Positions 1 to 9,235 of a stretch of 64,000 nt of DNA are shown piece after piece. The stretch covers positions 62,001 through 126,000 of the forward strand of contig NZ_CP037968.1 of assembly GCF_019633745.1 (NCBI RefSeq), given 5' to 3'. Below the pieces are notes generated by a model, which ran no database searches, had not been told where the DNA came from, and saw nothing but the letters and a program-made list of their open reading frames with translations. How positions within the stretch are numbered: the stretch's first letter is position 1; each line of letters starts with the position of its first letter. This DNA is from Methanofollis formosanus (GTDB taxonomy: Archaea; Halobacteriota; Methanomicrobia; Methanomicrobiales; Methanofollaceae). Made by a program: the position numbers and the translations under genes.

Positions 1-2
1 CC

Positions 3-614
3 CCAGAGGAGATCAGGGTTCTGGTGGGCAGGAACTTTGTCGAAGAGACGGCCGACGACCGGGTGGCCTTTGGGTTCGAGACCGGGGTCGGGCCTGCGGT
101 GAGCACGTACGGCGGGTTTGTGGTGATGGGCGACGACCTCGCCCTCGTCTACCACCACCCCTTTGGCGCGGAGAAGAACGTCTACGTGATCATCCCAGAG
201 AGCGGGATCTCCTCTGCCGGCAAGAGCGAGTTCGACCTCCTGATGAACCGGGCCCGCGACCTCGACTACCGCGACCGTCCGCTCAAGGCCTACATGGTCC
301 TGATGGACCTGATCCCGGCCCTCGAACGGGGCGACCTCGAGAAGGCCGGCGAGGTGATGTGGGAGATCGAGTTCCGCGGCTCCAAGCGGGCCGAGATCGA
401 GCACCACAGCTTTGCCATCTACGCCTATATGAGCAGGCTGCGGGAGGCCGGGCTCGAGTTCGTGGGGATGAGTTCGGTCGGCCCCTCCATCGCCGTCGTC
501 ACCAGGAAGCCCAGGGAAGAAGTGGAGGCGATCGCCGAAGGACTCGGCCTCACCGTCACTCTCGCCACGACGGTCGACAACGAAGGGCTGAAGGTCTGGA
601 AAGAAGAGGATTAG
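3..614 (+). CDS. beta-ribofuranosylaminobenzene 5'-phosphate synthase, C-terminal part (5' end outside window)
   Basis: The frame is open from the window edge, so only about the last 200 residues are present. The protein resembles the C-terminal half of the GHMP-kinase-like beta-RFAP synthase, which joins PRPP and 4-aminobenzoate early in tetrahydromethanopterin synthesis. Supporting features are a glycine-rich FETGVGPAVSTYGGF segment, a strand like NVYVIIPESG, an acidic helix, and a GMSSVGPS motif near residue 155 that matches the GMSSFGP-type motif of the family. A GTG at 24 could be read as a start but lies inside the conserved region. Another GHMP-family enzyme is possible because the ATP-binding N-terminal half is not visible. 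Confidence 0.7.
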   Translation, partial: PEEIRVLVGRNFVEETADDRVAFGFETGVGPAVSTYGGFVVMGDDLALVYHHPFGAEKNVYVIIPESGISSAGKSEFDLLMNRARDLDYRDRPLKAYMVLMDLIPALERGDLEKAGEVMWEIEFRGSKRAEIEHHSFAIYAYMSRLREAGLEFVGMSSVGPSIAVVTRKPREEVEAIAEGLGLTVTLATTVDNEGLKVWKEED

Positions 615-897
615 GGCTCTGTTGGGTTCAGGAGAGATCTGTTCTGGAACGCGGATAGCGATGGGTTGAATAGGTCAATTTTGCCCCATTTTTGGCGTTG
701 TGCGGTCTCGCACAATCTTCTCAATAAAGGGGGTACAGGGGCCGCTCGCCGGCGGATTGGCGAGCAGTTTGATCGGCGAGCAGGTTAGATCCCTTCTTCA
801 TCGGTGTGCGGCAGTCCCGACACCAAGAGTTGCACCCCCCCACGTTTCTTCCGATGACGATGGGTGGAGAGTCCGAGGAATTCTCCAGAGCCAAGAA
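615..897. terminator. convergent intergenic gap with two perfect hairpins
   Basis: The 283-bp gap separates two convergent genes. Two perfect stems are visible: TTGTGCG/CGCACAA at 698-715 with a 4-nt loop, and GCTCGCC/GGCGAGC at 744-765 with an 8-nt loop. They may act as a bidirectional transcription end, which is inference. Just after the stop at 614 there is GGCTCTGTTG (616-626), similar to the end of the dispersed repeat family found elsewhere in the window. No gene is visible here. Confidence 0.4.
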
Positions 898-2277
898 TTA
901 GAAGAACCTGATCTGGTCCTGCGGGATGGAGAGGACGAACCTCGCCCCGGTGCCGGGCTCTCCCTCCTCCTTGATCTTGATCCCGGTGACGGCCAGGATC
1001 CGGCGCGCGAGGTAGAGGCCGAAACCGGTGTTTTTTCCATACCCCAGCTCGAAGATCCTTTTTTTCTCCCTGACTGGTACCCCGCATCCGTTGTCCTCGT
1101 ACACTATCAGGGATCCCTCCACCCTGACCCTCACCTCGGTCACACCCTTCCCGTGCCGCAGCGAGTTTTCGAGGAGGATATAGAAGACGCGGTCAAAGAG
1201 CGTGTCGGCGAGAACCCGGACGCCCGCGGTCTCGGTTCGGATCGTAAGGTTCTGCACACCGTTCTCGAGATACGAGCGTGCCGAGCCGACGGCGGCATCG
1301 AGATCCTGCCATGTCGGTGCCGCCGTCCCGACCTGCTGGATCTCCCGGGAAAAATCAAGATGTTTCCTGAGCATTCCAGCCGCTTCCGTGGCTTTTTTGA
1401 GGTATCGATCGACGTCGGGTTCGGTCGTGACGCCGGCCGCAAGGTCGACCCACCCCGCGAGGGCGGTGAGGATGTTCATCAGTTCGTGGCGGGTGAGCGT
1501 GCTGACCAACTTGAGGGTCTGGTTCATCTGCTCCAGTTCCTCCTGGGCAGCCCTGATCTCGCTGATATCGATCACCAGGCCCCATGTCCCGGTCGCCTCC
1601 CCGTTCTTGGTCACGGCGACGGAGTGGACGATCACCGGGACGGTGCTCCCGTCTTTTCTGAGGAAGGTGTACTCGTGACATGCCGGGATCCTCCCGTCCA
1701 TCCGATAAGCCACATTCTGGTAGGCTCGCGTCCGGTCAGGGAGGGCGATCAGGTCGTAGGCGTTCAGGCCCCCTTCGAGATCCTCCGCGGTAAATCCGAA
1801 CTCCAGGAGGCCATGGTGATTCACGTAGGTGATAGTGCCGTGCTCGTCGAACTCGAAGAAGGTCTGGGGGAAGGTGTCCATGAAGGTGAGAAGGGTCTGG
1901 CGCATGTCGGGGGTGTGCCGGCCGGCGTCGGCGTCGATCTCGACGAGGTTGACCCAGAAGCCCTCTCCGGCGGGGGTGAAGACCGGCAGCACCCGGGCCG
2001 GACGTCTGTTCCGGTCGAGTACGGTGTACGGCGAGGGCGGCGATCCCGCGCCGTCCACTGTCCTGGCGCACTCTGCCACGAACCGTTCCCTTTCGGAGGG
2101 GGCGAAGAGATCGGAGATGTGCCACCCGGTGACGGACTCATCCGGACAGCAGAAGACATCCTGCCCCCTCCGGTTCATGGACAGAATCGTACCCCCCTTA
2201 TCGGTCAGACAGAGGATCTGCGGGAATCTGTCGGCCCGAGAGGATTCTATCCCGATGAAGAGGGGTTCACGGAGCAT
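898..2277 (-). CDS. PAS-domain sensor histidine kinase, soluble
   Basis: A 459-residue sensor kinase. Two PAS-like regions (about residues 20-110 and 130-245, the second beginning with a DTFPQTFFEFDEHG-type strand) precede a phosphoacceptor helix with the motif TLTRHELMN near residue 265. The C-terminal ATPase domain has the N box ILLENSLRHG, the G1 box YEDNGCGVP and the G2-type loop KNTGFGLYLARRIL. No membrane segment is visible, so a cytoplasmic signal is expected. No response regulator gene is adjacent, so the output partner must be encoded elsewhere. The architecture is typical of the many PAS kinases of Methanomicrobiales. Confidence 0.9.
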   Translation of the reverse strand: MLREPLFIGIESSRADRFPQILCLTDKGGTILSMNRRGQDVFCCPDESVTGWHISDLFAPSERERFVAECARTVDGAGSPPSPYTVLDRNRRPARVLPVFTPAGEGFWVNLVEIDADAGRHTPDMRQTLLTFMDTFPQTFFEFDEHGTITYVNHHGLLEFGFTAEDLEGGLNAYDLIALPDRTRAYQNVAYRMDGRIPACHEYTFLRKDGSTVPVIVHSVAVTKNGEATGTWGLVIDISEIRAAQEELEQMNQTLKLVSTLTRHELMNILTALAGWVDLAAGVTTEPDVDRYLKKATEAAGMLRKHLDFSREIQQVGTAAPTWQDLDAAVGSARSYLENGVQNLTIRTETAGVRVLADTLFDRVFYILLENSLRHGKGVTEVRVRVEGSLIVYEDNGCGVPVREKKRIFELGYGKNTGFGLYLARRILAVTGIKIKEEGEPGTGARFVLSIPQDQIRFF

Positions 2278-2398
2278 CGAAATTCAATGACCCGGAATAA
2301 TATATAACTGTTTCATATTTGTCATGGGTATTTATTTTCAAGATCAAAATTATTGATCTCAACAAATATTGTATGAGGCCACGTATTTCTGATAAAAT

Positions 2399-2782
2399 GG
2401 CTCTGTAGAATTTTTCATGAGGCGAGCGCCCGCCTCAAGCGTACGTGATGAAAATATCATCTCAGAACTGGATTGATTCTTGACCCTCATCCTTCCTTTC
2501 AAGGAGCGAATCGGAGTCGAGCATCATGCCGCCCCCCTATCTTCGCTGGCCGCCTTATCAGGGGCCGAGCGTATTTTGCAGTCCGGGCAGGATGAAGCCG
2601 GTTCGCCGAACGTCGCGAGGTCGTGGAATCTATCGGGCCGTTCAGGGCCTGTGTGGGGGGGGAGGAGGTCGTTCGAGTCAGGGGCCTCCCGGTACGGTGA
2701 TCTATGCCTGGGCGGCCACACCGGAAATCGGCGCGATTCAGATGAACCGTGCGATATTTTGATCGCAAAAGTCTACAGAGCC
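2399..2782 (+). mobile_element. MITE-like composite repeat with 10-bp terminal inverted repeats
   Basis: The element begins GGCTCTGTAG (2399-2408) and ends CTACAGAGCC (2773-2782), a perfect inverted pair. The left end is a full A module: a TTTTTCAT/ATGAAAA outer stem and a GAGGCG/CGCCTC inner stem, ending at about 2460. A linker (2461-2525) that is also found at 42450 and 54540 follows, then the start of a B module (GCCGCCCCCCTATCTTCG). The rest has diverged. No coding sequence is supported inside. It fills most of the 524-bp gap between the kinase and methyltransferase genes. Confidence 0.75.
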
Positions 2783-2801
2783 GAAAAAAAGAACGAAAAG
2801 T

Positions 2802-3326
2802 TCAGGCAGCCGTCTTCTCCACGACGAAGACGGTCACCTTCTCGAGGGGATGGACGACCGGACGGCCGAGGGCGGCGAGTTCTTCCTCAAGCCACGCGAG
2901 GTCGACGGGTTCGAGGTCGTCGTCGCCGTGGAGTTCGGCAAAACCCGTCTCGTTGAACTCGGCAACGACGAACTTCTCGTACGAGACCCGCGCCAGTTCG
3001 GAGAGGACGGCACCCCTGATAGCAGGCTCCATATGATGGAGGGCGCCGAAACAGATCCCGATATCGAAACTCTCGTCCTCGTACGGCAGGGCGGCGGCGT
3101 CGGCCTCCTCGAAACTGATCTTCTCGGCGACTCCCTCTTCCCCGGCAAGCCGCTCGGTCTCCTTCAACCGCCCGGTGTCGATATCGATGCTGGTGACAAA
3201 ACAGTCGTACTCACTGGCGGCGATGAGGGTGAGCGTGCCGGCCCCGATGTCCAGCACCTCTCTTCCCTCGACGCCGGCGAGACGGAGGAGGGCCCTCCGC
3301 TCTTCAAGATACCGCCCTTCGATCAT
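2802..3326 (-). CDS. class I SAM-dependent methyltransferase
   Basis: A 174-residue protein with a Rossmann SAM-binding fold: motif I VLDIGAGTLTL near residues 20-30, the acidic end of strand 2 (TSIDID), and a later DIGICFGALHH segment typical of the post-motif strand. It is shorter than most stand-alone methyltransferases and has no recognisable substrate domain. The stop of the upstream nfnB-like gene (3329) lies only 2 bp before its start (3326), so it is probably the last gene of the nfnA-nfnB-methyltransferase operon. The substrate cannot be told. Confidence 0.8.
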   Translation of the reverse strand: MIEGRYLEERRALLRLAGVEGREVLDIGAGTLTLIAASEYDCFVTSIDIDTGRLKETERLAGEEGVAEKISFEEADAAALPYEDESFDIGICFGALHHMEPAIRGAVLSELARVSYEKFVVAEFNETGFAELHGDDDLEPVDLAWLEEELAALGRPVVHPLEKVTVFVVEKTAA

Positions 3327-3328
3327 AT

Positions 3329-4657
3329 TTACTCCTCTTTCAGTGCCTTATCGATGGCCGCCGCGGCCGTCTTCGCCGAGCCCATCGCCCAGATGACCGT
3401 GGCCGCACCGGTCGCGGCGTCGCCGGCGGCGTAGACCCGCGCCACCGTCGTCCGCCCGTCCTCGTCCACGACCAGGTTGCCCCGACGAGCGCGTTCCAGG
3501 CCGGGGATCATCGAGACCAGGAGGGGGTTTGGCCCCTGCCCGATGGCCTCGATGAAGACGTCGGCCTCGAGGGTGAACTCGCTCCCCTCGATGCAGGTCG
3601 GCTTCGGCCTCCCGCTCGCGTCGACCTCGCACATCTCCATCCTGACACACTCGACGCCTTCGACAGCCGTCTCGCCGACGATCCGCACCGGGTTGGCGCA
3701 GCAGAGGAACTCCACGCCCTCCTCGTGGGCGTTCTTCACCTCGACCGCACGGGCCGGGAGGTCTTCCTCGCGCCGGCGGTAGACCAGCGTCACCGCCGCC
3801 CCGAGCCGCCTGGCCACGCGTGCGGCGTCCATCGCCACATTCCCGCCGCCGACCACGACGACCTTGCACCCGCGCTTGACGGGCGTGTCGAATTCGGGGA
3901 AGCAGTTGGCATGCATCAGGTTGACGCGGGTCAGGAACTCGTTTGCCGAGTAGACGCCGTTGAGGTTCTCGCCCTCGATCCCCATGAAGTACGGCAGCCC
4001 CGCACCGGTCCCGAGGAAGACGGCGTCGTACCCGAGGAGTTCCTCGACCGGGACACTCCGCCCGACGAGGTGGTTGAGCCTGATCTCCACGCCGAGGGCC
4101 TTCACCTGCTCGATCTCGGCCTTCACGATCGCTTTCGGGAGCCTGAACTCAGGGATCCCGTAGGTGAGCACGCCGCCGGCCTCGTGGAGCGACTCAAAGA
4201 CCGTGACCTCATGGCCGAAACGGGCCAGTTCAGCCGCGGCCGTCAGCCCGGCCGGGCCGGAACCCACGACCGCGACATGCTTGCCGGTCGGTTCCGCGAC
4301 CGCCGGGAGCTTCGTCCCGTGCTCGCGTTCCCAATCGGCGACGTATCGCTCCAGGGCCCCGACGGCCACCGGCTTCTCCTTCTTTGCAAGGATACACGCA
4401 CCCTCGCACTGGGACTCCTGCGGGCAGACCCGGCCGCAGATGGCCGGGAGCATGTTGTCGGCTTTGATGACCGCTGCAGCGCCCTCGAAGTCCTTCTCGG
4501 CAACCTTCTGGATGAAGGCCGGGATATCGATCCCGACCGGGCAGCCCTTCACGCAGGTCGGGCGGACGCAGCTCATGCACCGGAGGGCTTCAAGAACAGC
4601 GTTCTCCTCGGTAAGCCCCTTGTTGACCTCCGTGAAGTCCTTCACCTCTTTCGCCAT
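3329..4657 (-). CDS. gltA: NADPH-dependent glutamate synthase small-subunit-type oxidoreductase (NfnB/GltA-like)
   Basis: A 442-residue flavoprotein of the GltD/NfnB family. The N-terminal half carries the two cysteine clusters of the [4Fe-4S] domain (CMSCVRPTCVKGCP near residue 35 and CGRVCPQESQCEGAC near residue 80). Two dinucleotide-binding motifs follow: GSGPAGLTAAAEL for FAD and GGGNVAMDAARVARR for NAD(P). The ATG at 4657 overlaps the stop of the upstream gene in the pattern TGATG. An upstream in-frame start would add nine residues inside that gene and is less likely. Paired with an NfnA-like subunit, it probably forms a transhydrogenase-like ferredoxin:NAD(P) enzyme. A stand-alone glutamate synthase role is the alternative. 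Confidence 0.85.
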   Translation of the reverse strand: MAKEVKDFTEVNKGLTEENAVLEALRCMSCVRPTCVKGCPVGIDIPAFIQKVAEKDFEGAAAVIKADNMLPAICGRVCPQESQCEGACILAKKEKPVAVGALERYVADWEREHGTKLPAVAEPTGKHVAVVGSGPAGLTAAAELARFGHEVTVFESLHEAGGVLTYGIPEFRLPKAIVKAEIEQVKALGVEIRLNHLVGRSVPVEELLGYDAVFLGTGAGLPYFMGIEGENLNGVYSANEFLTRVNLMHANCFPEFDTPVKRGCKVVVVGGGNVAMDAARVARRLGAAVTLVYRRREEDLPARAVEVKNAHEEGVEFLCCANPVRIVGETAVEGVECVRMEMCEVDASGRPKPTCIEGSEFTLEADVFIEAIGQGPNPLLVSMIPGLERARRGNLVVDEDGRTTVARVYAAGDAATGAATVIWAMGSAKTAAAAIDKALKEE

Positions 4658-5511
4658 CAGTGCTTCCCCCCGCAGCACCCGCAACCGCCATGATGGTCAT
4701 GGTGGTGGAAGTGCTCACGCGCCTCCTTCTCCTCGTCGGTGTACATCCGCTGCCTCTGCATCAGGCTGTCGAAGTCGACCTGGTGGGCGTCGAACTCAGG
4801 GCCGTCGACGCAGGCGAACTTGGTCTCGCCGCCGACCGTCACCCGGCACGACCCGCACATCCCGGTCCCGTCGACCATGATCGGGTTGAGGGAGACAAAG
4901 GTCTTGACCTTGTACGGGATGGTCACCCGCGAGGTCACCTTCATCATGATGGCCGGGCCGACGATCCAGACACAGTCGATCGTCCGCTCCTTGAGAAGCC
5001 CTTCGAGGACCGTGCTCGCGAAGCCGTGGACCCCCTTGCTCCCGTCGTCGGTCGTGATGAAGAGTTCGTCGCAGACCTCTTCCATCTCGTCTTCGAGGAT
5101 GAGGAGATCTTTGTTCCTCGCCCCGATGATCCCGATGACATGGTTCCCGGCTTCCTTCGCCTCGCGGGCGATGATCGGGGTGCTCGCGATCCCGACGCCC
5201 CCGCCGATGACGACGACGGTGCCGTAATTCTTGATCTCGCTCGGCGTGCCGAGCGGCCCGACGATGTCGGCAAGGACGTCGCCTTTCTTCTTGGTCGCGA
5301 GCAGTTCGGTGGTCTTGCCGACCGCCATATAGATGACTCTGACCGAGTCACCCTTCGTCGCCGAGATGGTGAGCGGGATCCGCTCCCCGGTCTCGTCGAC
5401 CCTGATGATCAGAAACTGCCCGGCCCGGGCGTGGCGCGCCACCTGCGGCGCGTTGACCCAGATCTGATACACATTCTCCGAGAGCTGCGTAGCATCCTCA
5501 ACCTGATACAA
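4657..5511 (-). CDS. sulfide dehydrogenase/NfnA-type ferredoxin-NADP reductase subunit alpha
   Basis: A 284-residue FAD- and [2Fe-2S]-binding subunit. It has an N-terminal FAD-binding barrel (about 1-95, motif RIPLTIS), an NAD-binding domain with VVVIGGGVGIAS near residue 105, and a C-terminal iron-sulfur motif MCGSCRVTVGG plus a later FACVDGPEF cysteine. The order matches NfnA and sulfide dehydrogenase SudB. Translation is coupled to the downstream NfnB-like gene by a 1-nt overlap. The extreme C-terminus is a histidine- and cysteine-rich tail (HFHHHDHHGGCGCCGGKH) that is not part of the standard domain and could bind metal (inference). Confidence 0.85.
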   Translation of the reverse strand: MYQVEDATQLSENVYQIWVNAPQVARHARAGQFLIIRVDETGERIPLTISATKGDSVRVIYMAVGKTTELLATKKKGDVLADIVGPLGTPSEIKNYGTVVVIGGGVGIASTPIIAREAKEAGNHVIGIIGARNKDLLILEDEMEEVCDELFITTDDGSKGVHGFASTVLEGLLKERTIDCVWIVGPAIMMKVTSRVTIPYKVKTFVSLNPIMVDGTGMCGSCRVTVGGETKFACVDGPEFDAHQVDFDSLMQRQRMYTDEEKEAREHFHHHDHHGGCGCCGGKH

Positions 5512-5546
5512 ACTCTACCACTCCAGTTGCATGGTGCACTGTGCTT

Positions 5547-7193
5547 TCATGATTCGTGCTGCAAGGACTTTACTTTACGCACCTTCACCGCCACGCCGCG
5601 GCGTGCCCCGACCATCTCGGCCGCGCCCATCGCCGCCCGACCGGTCGCCATCGCCGAGGGGCCGACGACCAGCACCTCGTCGCCGGCCCGGATCCTGGGG
5701 TCGGCGCCGGTCACGCCGGGAGCGAGGACGTCGCCGCGCGGGACGAAGTCGTCGATCTCGACGCGGTAGCCGTGGAGATGTTCCCAGCCGTTGAAGGTCG
5801 GTTTGTACAGCCCGGTCTCGGGATCGATGTTGAAGAGGATGGTCTTGCCCTTGAAGACGGCACGCCGCCAGGGTTTGCCCTTCACCTGCATCCCCTTCGT
5901 CTCCACCTGCTCGTCGAACTGCCAAGCAAGCATCCCGGCGACCGGGGTGCTCCGTATCTTCCGCTCGCCGGCGAGCGCCTCGTCGAGGGCCGCAAGCGAG
6001 GCCGGCGCGGTCGGGCGGCCGGCGACGACGGTCTCCTGGAGTTCGATCCCGCAGGCCGCGGCGGCCGTCCTCGCGACCTCCAGCGCCCCACCCTCCAGGT
6101 GGGCGATGACCCGTCCGTACGGGTGGGCCTTCAGATAGTCGGTGAGGAACCCGGCGAGGAGTCCACACTCCTCGCGGTCCCAGTACCCGGTGACCGGGAC
6201 GTCGTAGTGGCCGGCCGGGTAGACGCCTTCGAGTTCTCTGGGCACGACGCCGAGCGGCGAGGTGATGATCACCTCGTGGGCCCGGCCGTCGACGGTCCGC
6301 ACGAACTTCTGGTGGCTCTGCGAGGTGGAGTACGGCTTTCTCGCGGAGCACGGGAGAAGGACGGCGACGTCGTCCCTCGGCGGGACATAGCGTTCCACGA
6401 CCCGCGCCGCAAACCGCTTCACCTCGGCCCGCTCCATCGACTCGCCGGCATTGGCCAGCAGCCGGCAGGGCCGCGCCGCCGGGGCGGCGGCCTCGGCCAT
6501 CGTATATTCCTGGTCGATAAGGCGCAGGGCGGTCACCTGGTTTGCGTCCAGTCTGCACCGCATCTCCACGAGTTCGCGGAGCTGTTCCTTGCCGACGAAC
6601 CGCCTGGCGGTCGCACAGGCGGAGAGGAGAGCGAGGCGGTTGTGGAGCCCGAGGTCGCCGGCCTCGCACCCGGCACACCGGCACGTCCCTTCCTCCACCT
6701 CGGCGACCGGGATCTCACCCTCGGGGGTGCAGAAGAGCCCGCGCGCGGTCATGAGGTCGACGCCGACGAAGTCGAAGAGGTCGAAGCCGGTGTAGACCAG
6801 GAAGGGGACGTTCGAGGGGAGGGCCGCCGCCGGCGCATACCAGGCGGCGTCCGGGGGCACAGCCTCCCTGAGGGCCGCGAGGGTGGCGACATAGTCCCTG
6901 GGGCGTTCGAGCATGGTCTGCCAGTTGGCGACGAGGGCGCATCCCCCGGCCCCTGCCTCCCCCCTCAGGGGGTGGACGATCCGCACCTCTTCCTCCTCGG
7001 GCTGGACGAGATACTCGTCCACGAACACCTGGTCGGCGGTGAGGGGGACGTTGGCATGGACCATCGCCGCCAGGGAGGAGTAGACCGCCTCGACGTCCAG
7101 GGCTGTCGGGGTCTGGCTGACAGCCTCGCCGACGGTGAACGTCCCGGCCCGCGCCATCCCGTCCCTGCTCTTCACCTCGAAGAACGCCGTCAC
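5547..7193 (-). CDS. arcS: archaeosine synthase subunit ArcS with C-terminal PUA domain
   Basis: A 548-residue TGT paralogue that acts after TgtA to convert preQ0 at position 15 of tRNA toward archaeosine. The N-terminal TGT-like domain keeps the zinc-type CRCAGC...H cluster near residue 170. The ArcS core motif [14 protein letters not shown] sits near residue 280. The last 75 residues form a PUA RNA-binding domain (AGDEVLVVG...ATGRAAMGA). The start is GTG at 7193, overlapping the tgtA stop as GTGA; the open frame continues upstream but is antisense-like low-complexity there. It is the third gene of the AMMECR1-tgtA-arcS operon. Confidence 0.9.
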   Translation of the reverse strand: MTAFFEVKSRDGMARAGTFTVGEAVSQTPTALDVEAVYSSLAAMVHANVPLTADQVFVDEYLVQPEEEEVRIVHPLRGEAGAGGCALVANWQTMLERPRDYVATLAALREAVPPDAAWYAPAAALPSNVPFLVYTGFDLFDFVGVDLMTARGLFCTPEGEIPVAEVEEGTCRCAGCEAGDLGLHNRLALLSACATARRFVGKEQLRELVEMRCRLDANQVTALRLIDQEYTMAEAAAPAARPCRLLANAGESMERAEVKRFAARVVERYVPPRDDVAVLLPCSARKPYSTSQSHQKFVRTVDGRAHEVIITSPLGVVPRELEGVYPAGHYDVPVTGYWDREECGLLAGFLTDYLKAHPYGRVIAHLEGGALEVARTAAAACGIELQETVVAGRPTAPASLAALDEALAGERKIRSTPVAGMLAWQFDEQVETKGMQVKGKPWRRAVFKGKTILFNIDPETGLYKPTFNGWEHLHGYRVEIDDFVPRGDVLAPGVTGADPRIRAGDEVLVVGPSAMATGRAAMGAAEMVGARRGVAVKVRKVKSLQHES

Positions 7194-8635
7194 TCCAGCA
7201 CCTCCACGCCGGGAAGGGCCTGCCGCACGAAGGCCGCCCAGTCGGCGGGTGCGAGGACGGTCACCGTGCTCTCGGGGTGGGTCTCTGCAAGCCGCGCGAT
7301 CCCCCGGCACCCGGCCTCCATCATCGCCTCGTCCCAGGCGGGGACCTCTGACTGGCCGATCGGGAAAGTCTCGGCAAGTCCGGTCGGGAACGGCCCGAAG
7401 GGAGGCTTGAAGGAGAGGACGTCGTCGTACTCTTCCATCTTGTCGCCGGTCATGGAGACGAGCACCTTTTCCCCAACGGTGAAGCGCTCGATCATCTCGT
7501 GATACCGGATCACCTCGGTCCGCCGGCAACTCTCGGTGCCCTGGTAGAAGAACCGCCGCTTGGAGACGCGGTCCTGCCGTTCGAGTTCTTCGGCATGGCG
7601 GAGGAACTCGCGGTAGCCCTCCAGGAGCCGCGGGTGGCTCCGGCACCTGATGTCCAGGAGTTCCCAGAGGGTGCCGTCGGTGATCGCCTGCCTGATCCTG
7701 GCGATCTCGGCGAGGGTGACGTAGAGGTTGTGGAGGGCGAGGAGCCTCTCTCTCTCCGGGCTCTTCTTCAGTTCCTCGGCGGTGTGATTCCGGCAGACCG
7801 CACAGGGACAGGCGAGTTCGGAGAGTTCGTCGATCTTCAGGCTCCCGTAGGTGGTGAGGTACCGGCCGTCCTTGGCGAAGAGGGCGTAGGCGGCCGAGTC
7901 GAAGATGTCGCAGCCCATCGCCGCACCCAGGGCGAGCATGGAGGGGTGGCCGGCCCCGAAGAGGTGGACACAGGTCGAGGGCGAGAGGCCGCGTTTGGCG
8001 GCCAGGACGACGTCGACCAGGTCCTTGTACCGGTAGTTCTCCATCAGCGGGACGACCGCCCCGACCGGACAGAAGTCGAAGCCGATCTCCTGGACGCGCC
8101 TGGCGGCGTATTCACGAAGGTCGGGGAAAGTCGCGCCCTGGACCGGCCCGGCGAGCGGGGCGTCGGGTCCGAGGAACTCACGGGCCTCCTTGATCCGGTC
8201 GAGGGTGACTTCGAGTTCCTCCTCGACCTGTTCACGCGGGTTGTCCGGGGTGGTCGGGATGTCGAGGGGCACGATGATGTCTGACCCGATCTCCTGCTGG
8301 AAGGTGATCGTCTCGGTGTTGGTGATCTCCACCTCGCCGTAGACCATCAACTGGAAGGAGCCCGAGTCGGTCATGATCACGCCGTCGAAGTCGAGAACCT
8401 TGTGAAGCCCTTCGGCCAGGGCGCGGTCCCGGTATTCGCTGCTCTTGGAGAAGATGTAGGCGTTGGTGATGATCGCCTCGACGCCCATCTCCTGCATCTC
8501 CCGCGGGGTGACGAGCGGGAGGTGCGGGTTGACGACCGGCAGGAGTGCCGGTGTCCGTATGGTCTTGTCGCCAACTTTGAGCCGCCCGTTTCTGGCGGCG
8601 ATGTCTTTTTGCAGGATCTCAAAACTGATTCCCAT
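7190..8635 (-). CDS. tgtA: archaeal tRNA-guanine(15) transglycosylase
   Basis: A 481-residue enzyme that exchanges guanine-15 in the tRNA D-loop for preQ0, the first step of archaeosine formation. Visible features are the catalytic-domain strand [12 protein letters not shown], the [11 protein letters not shown] region, and the zinc site CPCAVC followed by a histidine near residue 285. No PUA domain is seen at the C-terminus, while the downstream ArcS ends in one. The start codon at 8635 follows the AMMECR1 stop with no gap (TAAATG), and its stop overlaps the ArcS start by 4 nt, so all three genes should be co-translated. Confidence 0.92.
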   Translation of the reverse strand: MGISFEILQKDIAARNGRLKVGDKTIRTPALLPVVNPHLPLVTPREMQEMGVEAIITNAYIFSKSSEYRDRALAEGLHKVLDFDGVIMTDSGSFQLMVYGEVEITNTETITFQQEIGSDIIVPLDIPTTPDNPREQVEEELEVTLDRIKEAREFLGPDAPLAGPVQGATFPDLREYAARRVQEIGFDFCPVGAVVPLMENYRYKDLVDVVLAAKRGLSPSTCVHLFGAGHPSMLALGAAMGCDIFDSAAYALFAKDGRYLTTYGSLKIDELSELACPCAVCRNHTAEELKKSPERERLLALHNLYVTLAEIARIRQAITDGTLWELLDIRCRSHPRLLEGYREFLRHAEELERQDRVSKRRFFYQGTESCRRTEVIRYHEMIERFTVGEKVLVSMTGDKMEEYDDVLSFKPPFGPFPTGLAETFPIGQSEVPAWDEAMMEAGCRGIARLAETHPESTVTVLAPADWAAFVRQALPGVEVLE

Positions 8636-9202
8636 TTATTCAACCTCTTCGGTGAAGACCTGCCCTTCGAAGACGGCGACCTCGAACTCGTCCCGTCGCC
8701 AGCACCCCTGCGGGAGCCCGGCCTTGAGGCAGGTGTGGTCCAGGAACTCCTCCGCGTTCCACTCGTATTCGGTTGCGACCTGCGGGAGGAGGAGCCCGCT
8801 GTGGCCCCGTCCGCTGACGACCAGTCCGTGCCTGCCGACCTCGACGTGCCCGGCCCGCCCGGCCGCCGGGCATGCGAGCGCTTCGGGGACCGAGAGCACG
8901 GTTACCTCCACCCTGATCCCGGCCAGTTCCCCGGGACGGACCGCGGGAAAACGCGGGTCTTCGAGGGCGGCCGAGAGGGCGGCGTGCACGATCCCCTCGG
9001 CGAGGGGCATCACCGGGTACGGGAGACCGATGCAGCCGCGCAGGTTTCCTCCGGCGGTGAGGGTGACAAAGACCCCTCGCTTCTCAGAGAAGGCCGGCGG
9101 AAGGTCGGGCATGGTAAATGCTTCGCCCCTGAGGTTCTTTTCGAGGGCGGCGCGTGCGATCCGGACCGCCGTTCTGCCCTCTTCACTGGTCAGCGCAAAC
9201 AT
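8636..9202 (-). CDS. AMMECR1 domain protein
   Basis: A 188-residue AMMECR1 family protein. The family hallmark LRGCIG is present near residue 50, followed by the conserved LSVPEAL and GLVVSGRGHSGLLLPQV strands. Its function is not established in archaea. The ATG at 9202 lies about 25 nt below the minus-strand TATA-like AATATTATGG (9225-9233), which suggests a leaderless mRNA. It is the first gene of an operon with tgtA and arcS, so a link to RNA modification is suggested by context only. An upstream in-frame extension would run into the RNase P RNA gene and is rejected. Confidence 0.88.
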   Translation of the reverse strand: MFALTSEEGRTAVRIARAALEKNLRGEAFTMPDLPPAFSEKRGVFVTLTAGGNLRGCIGLPYPVMPLAEGIVHAALSAALEDPRFPAVRPGELAGIRVEVTVLSVPEALACPAAGRAGHVEVGRHGLVVSGRGHSGLLLPQVATEYEWNAEEFLDHTCLKAGLPQGCWRRDEFEVAVFEGQVFTEEVE

Positions 9203-9235
9203 TAGCAATATATTCAGGGGTTCCCATATTATTAA
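9203..9235. promoter_or_regulatory. compact divergent promoter for AMMECR1-tgtA-arcS and RNase P RNA
   Basis: Only 33 bp separate the two divergent transcripts. A TATA-like AATATATTC at 9207-9215 is placed about 25 nt before the RNase P RNA 5' end. A second, AATATTATGG read on the minus strand (9225-9233), is placed about 25 nt before the AMMECR1 ATG. Both spacings fit archaeal basal promoters. Confidence 0.55.

Noticed and set aside
700-2307. Long plus-strand open frame (535 codons) opposite the histidine kinase
   Set aside because: It is the antisense of a clear kinase with all catalytic boxes; high GC content keeps antisense frames open.
7194-7646. A 151-codon N-terminal extension of arcS
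   Set aside because: It overlaps tgtA and is Arg/Pro-rich without similarity; the GTG at 7193 overlaps the tgtA stop as in coupled genes.
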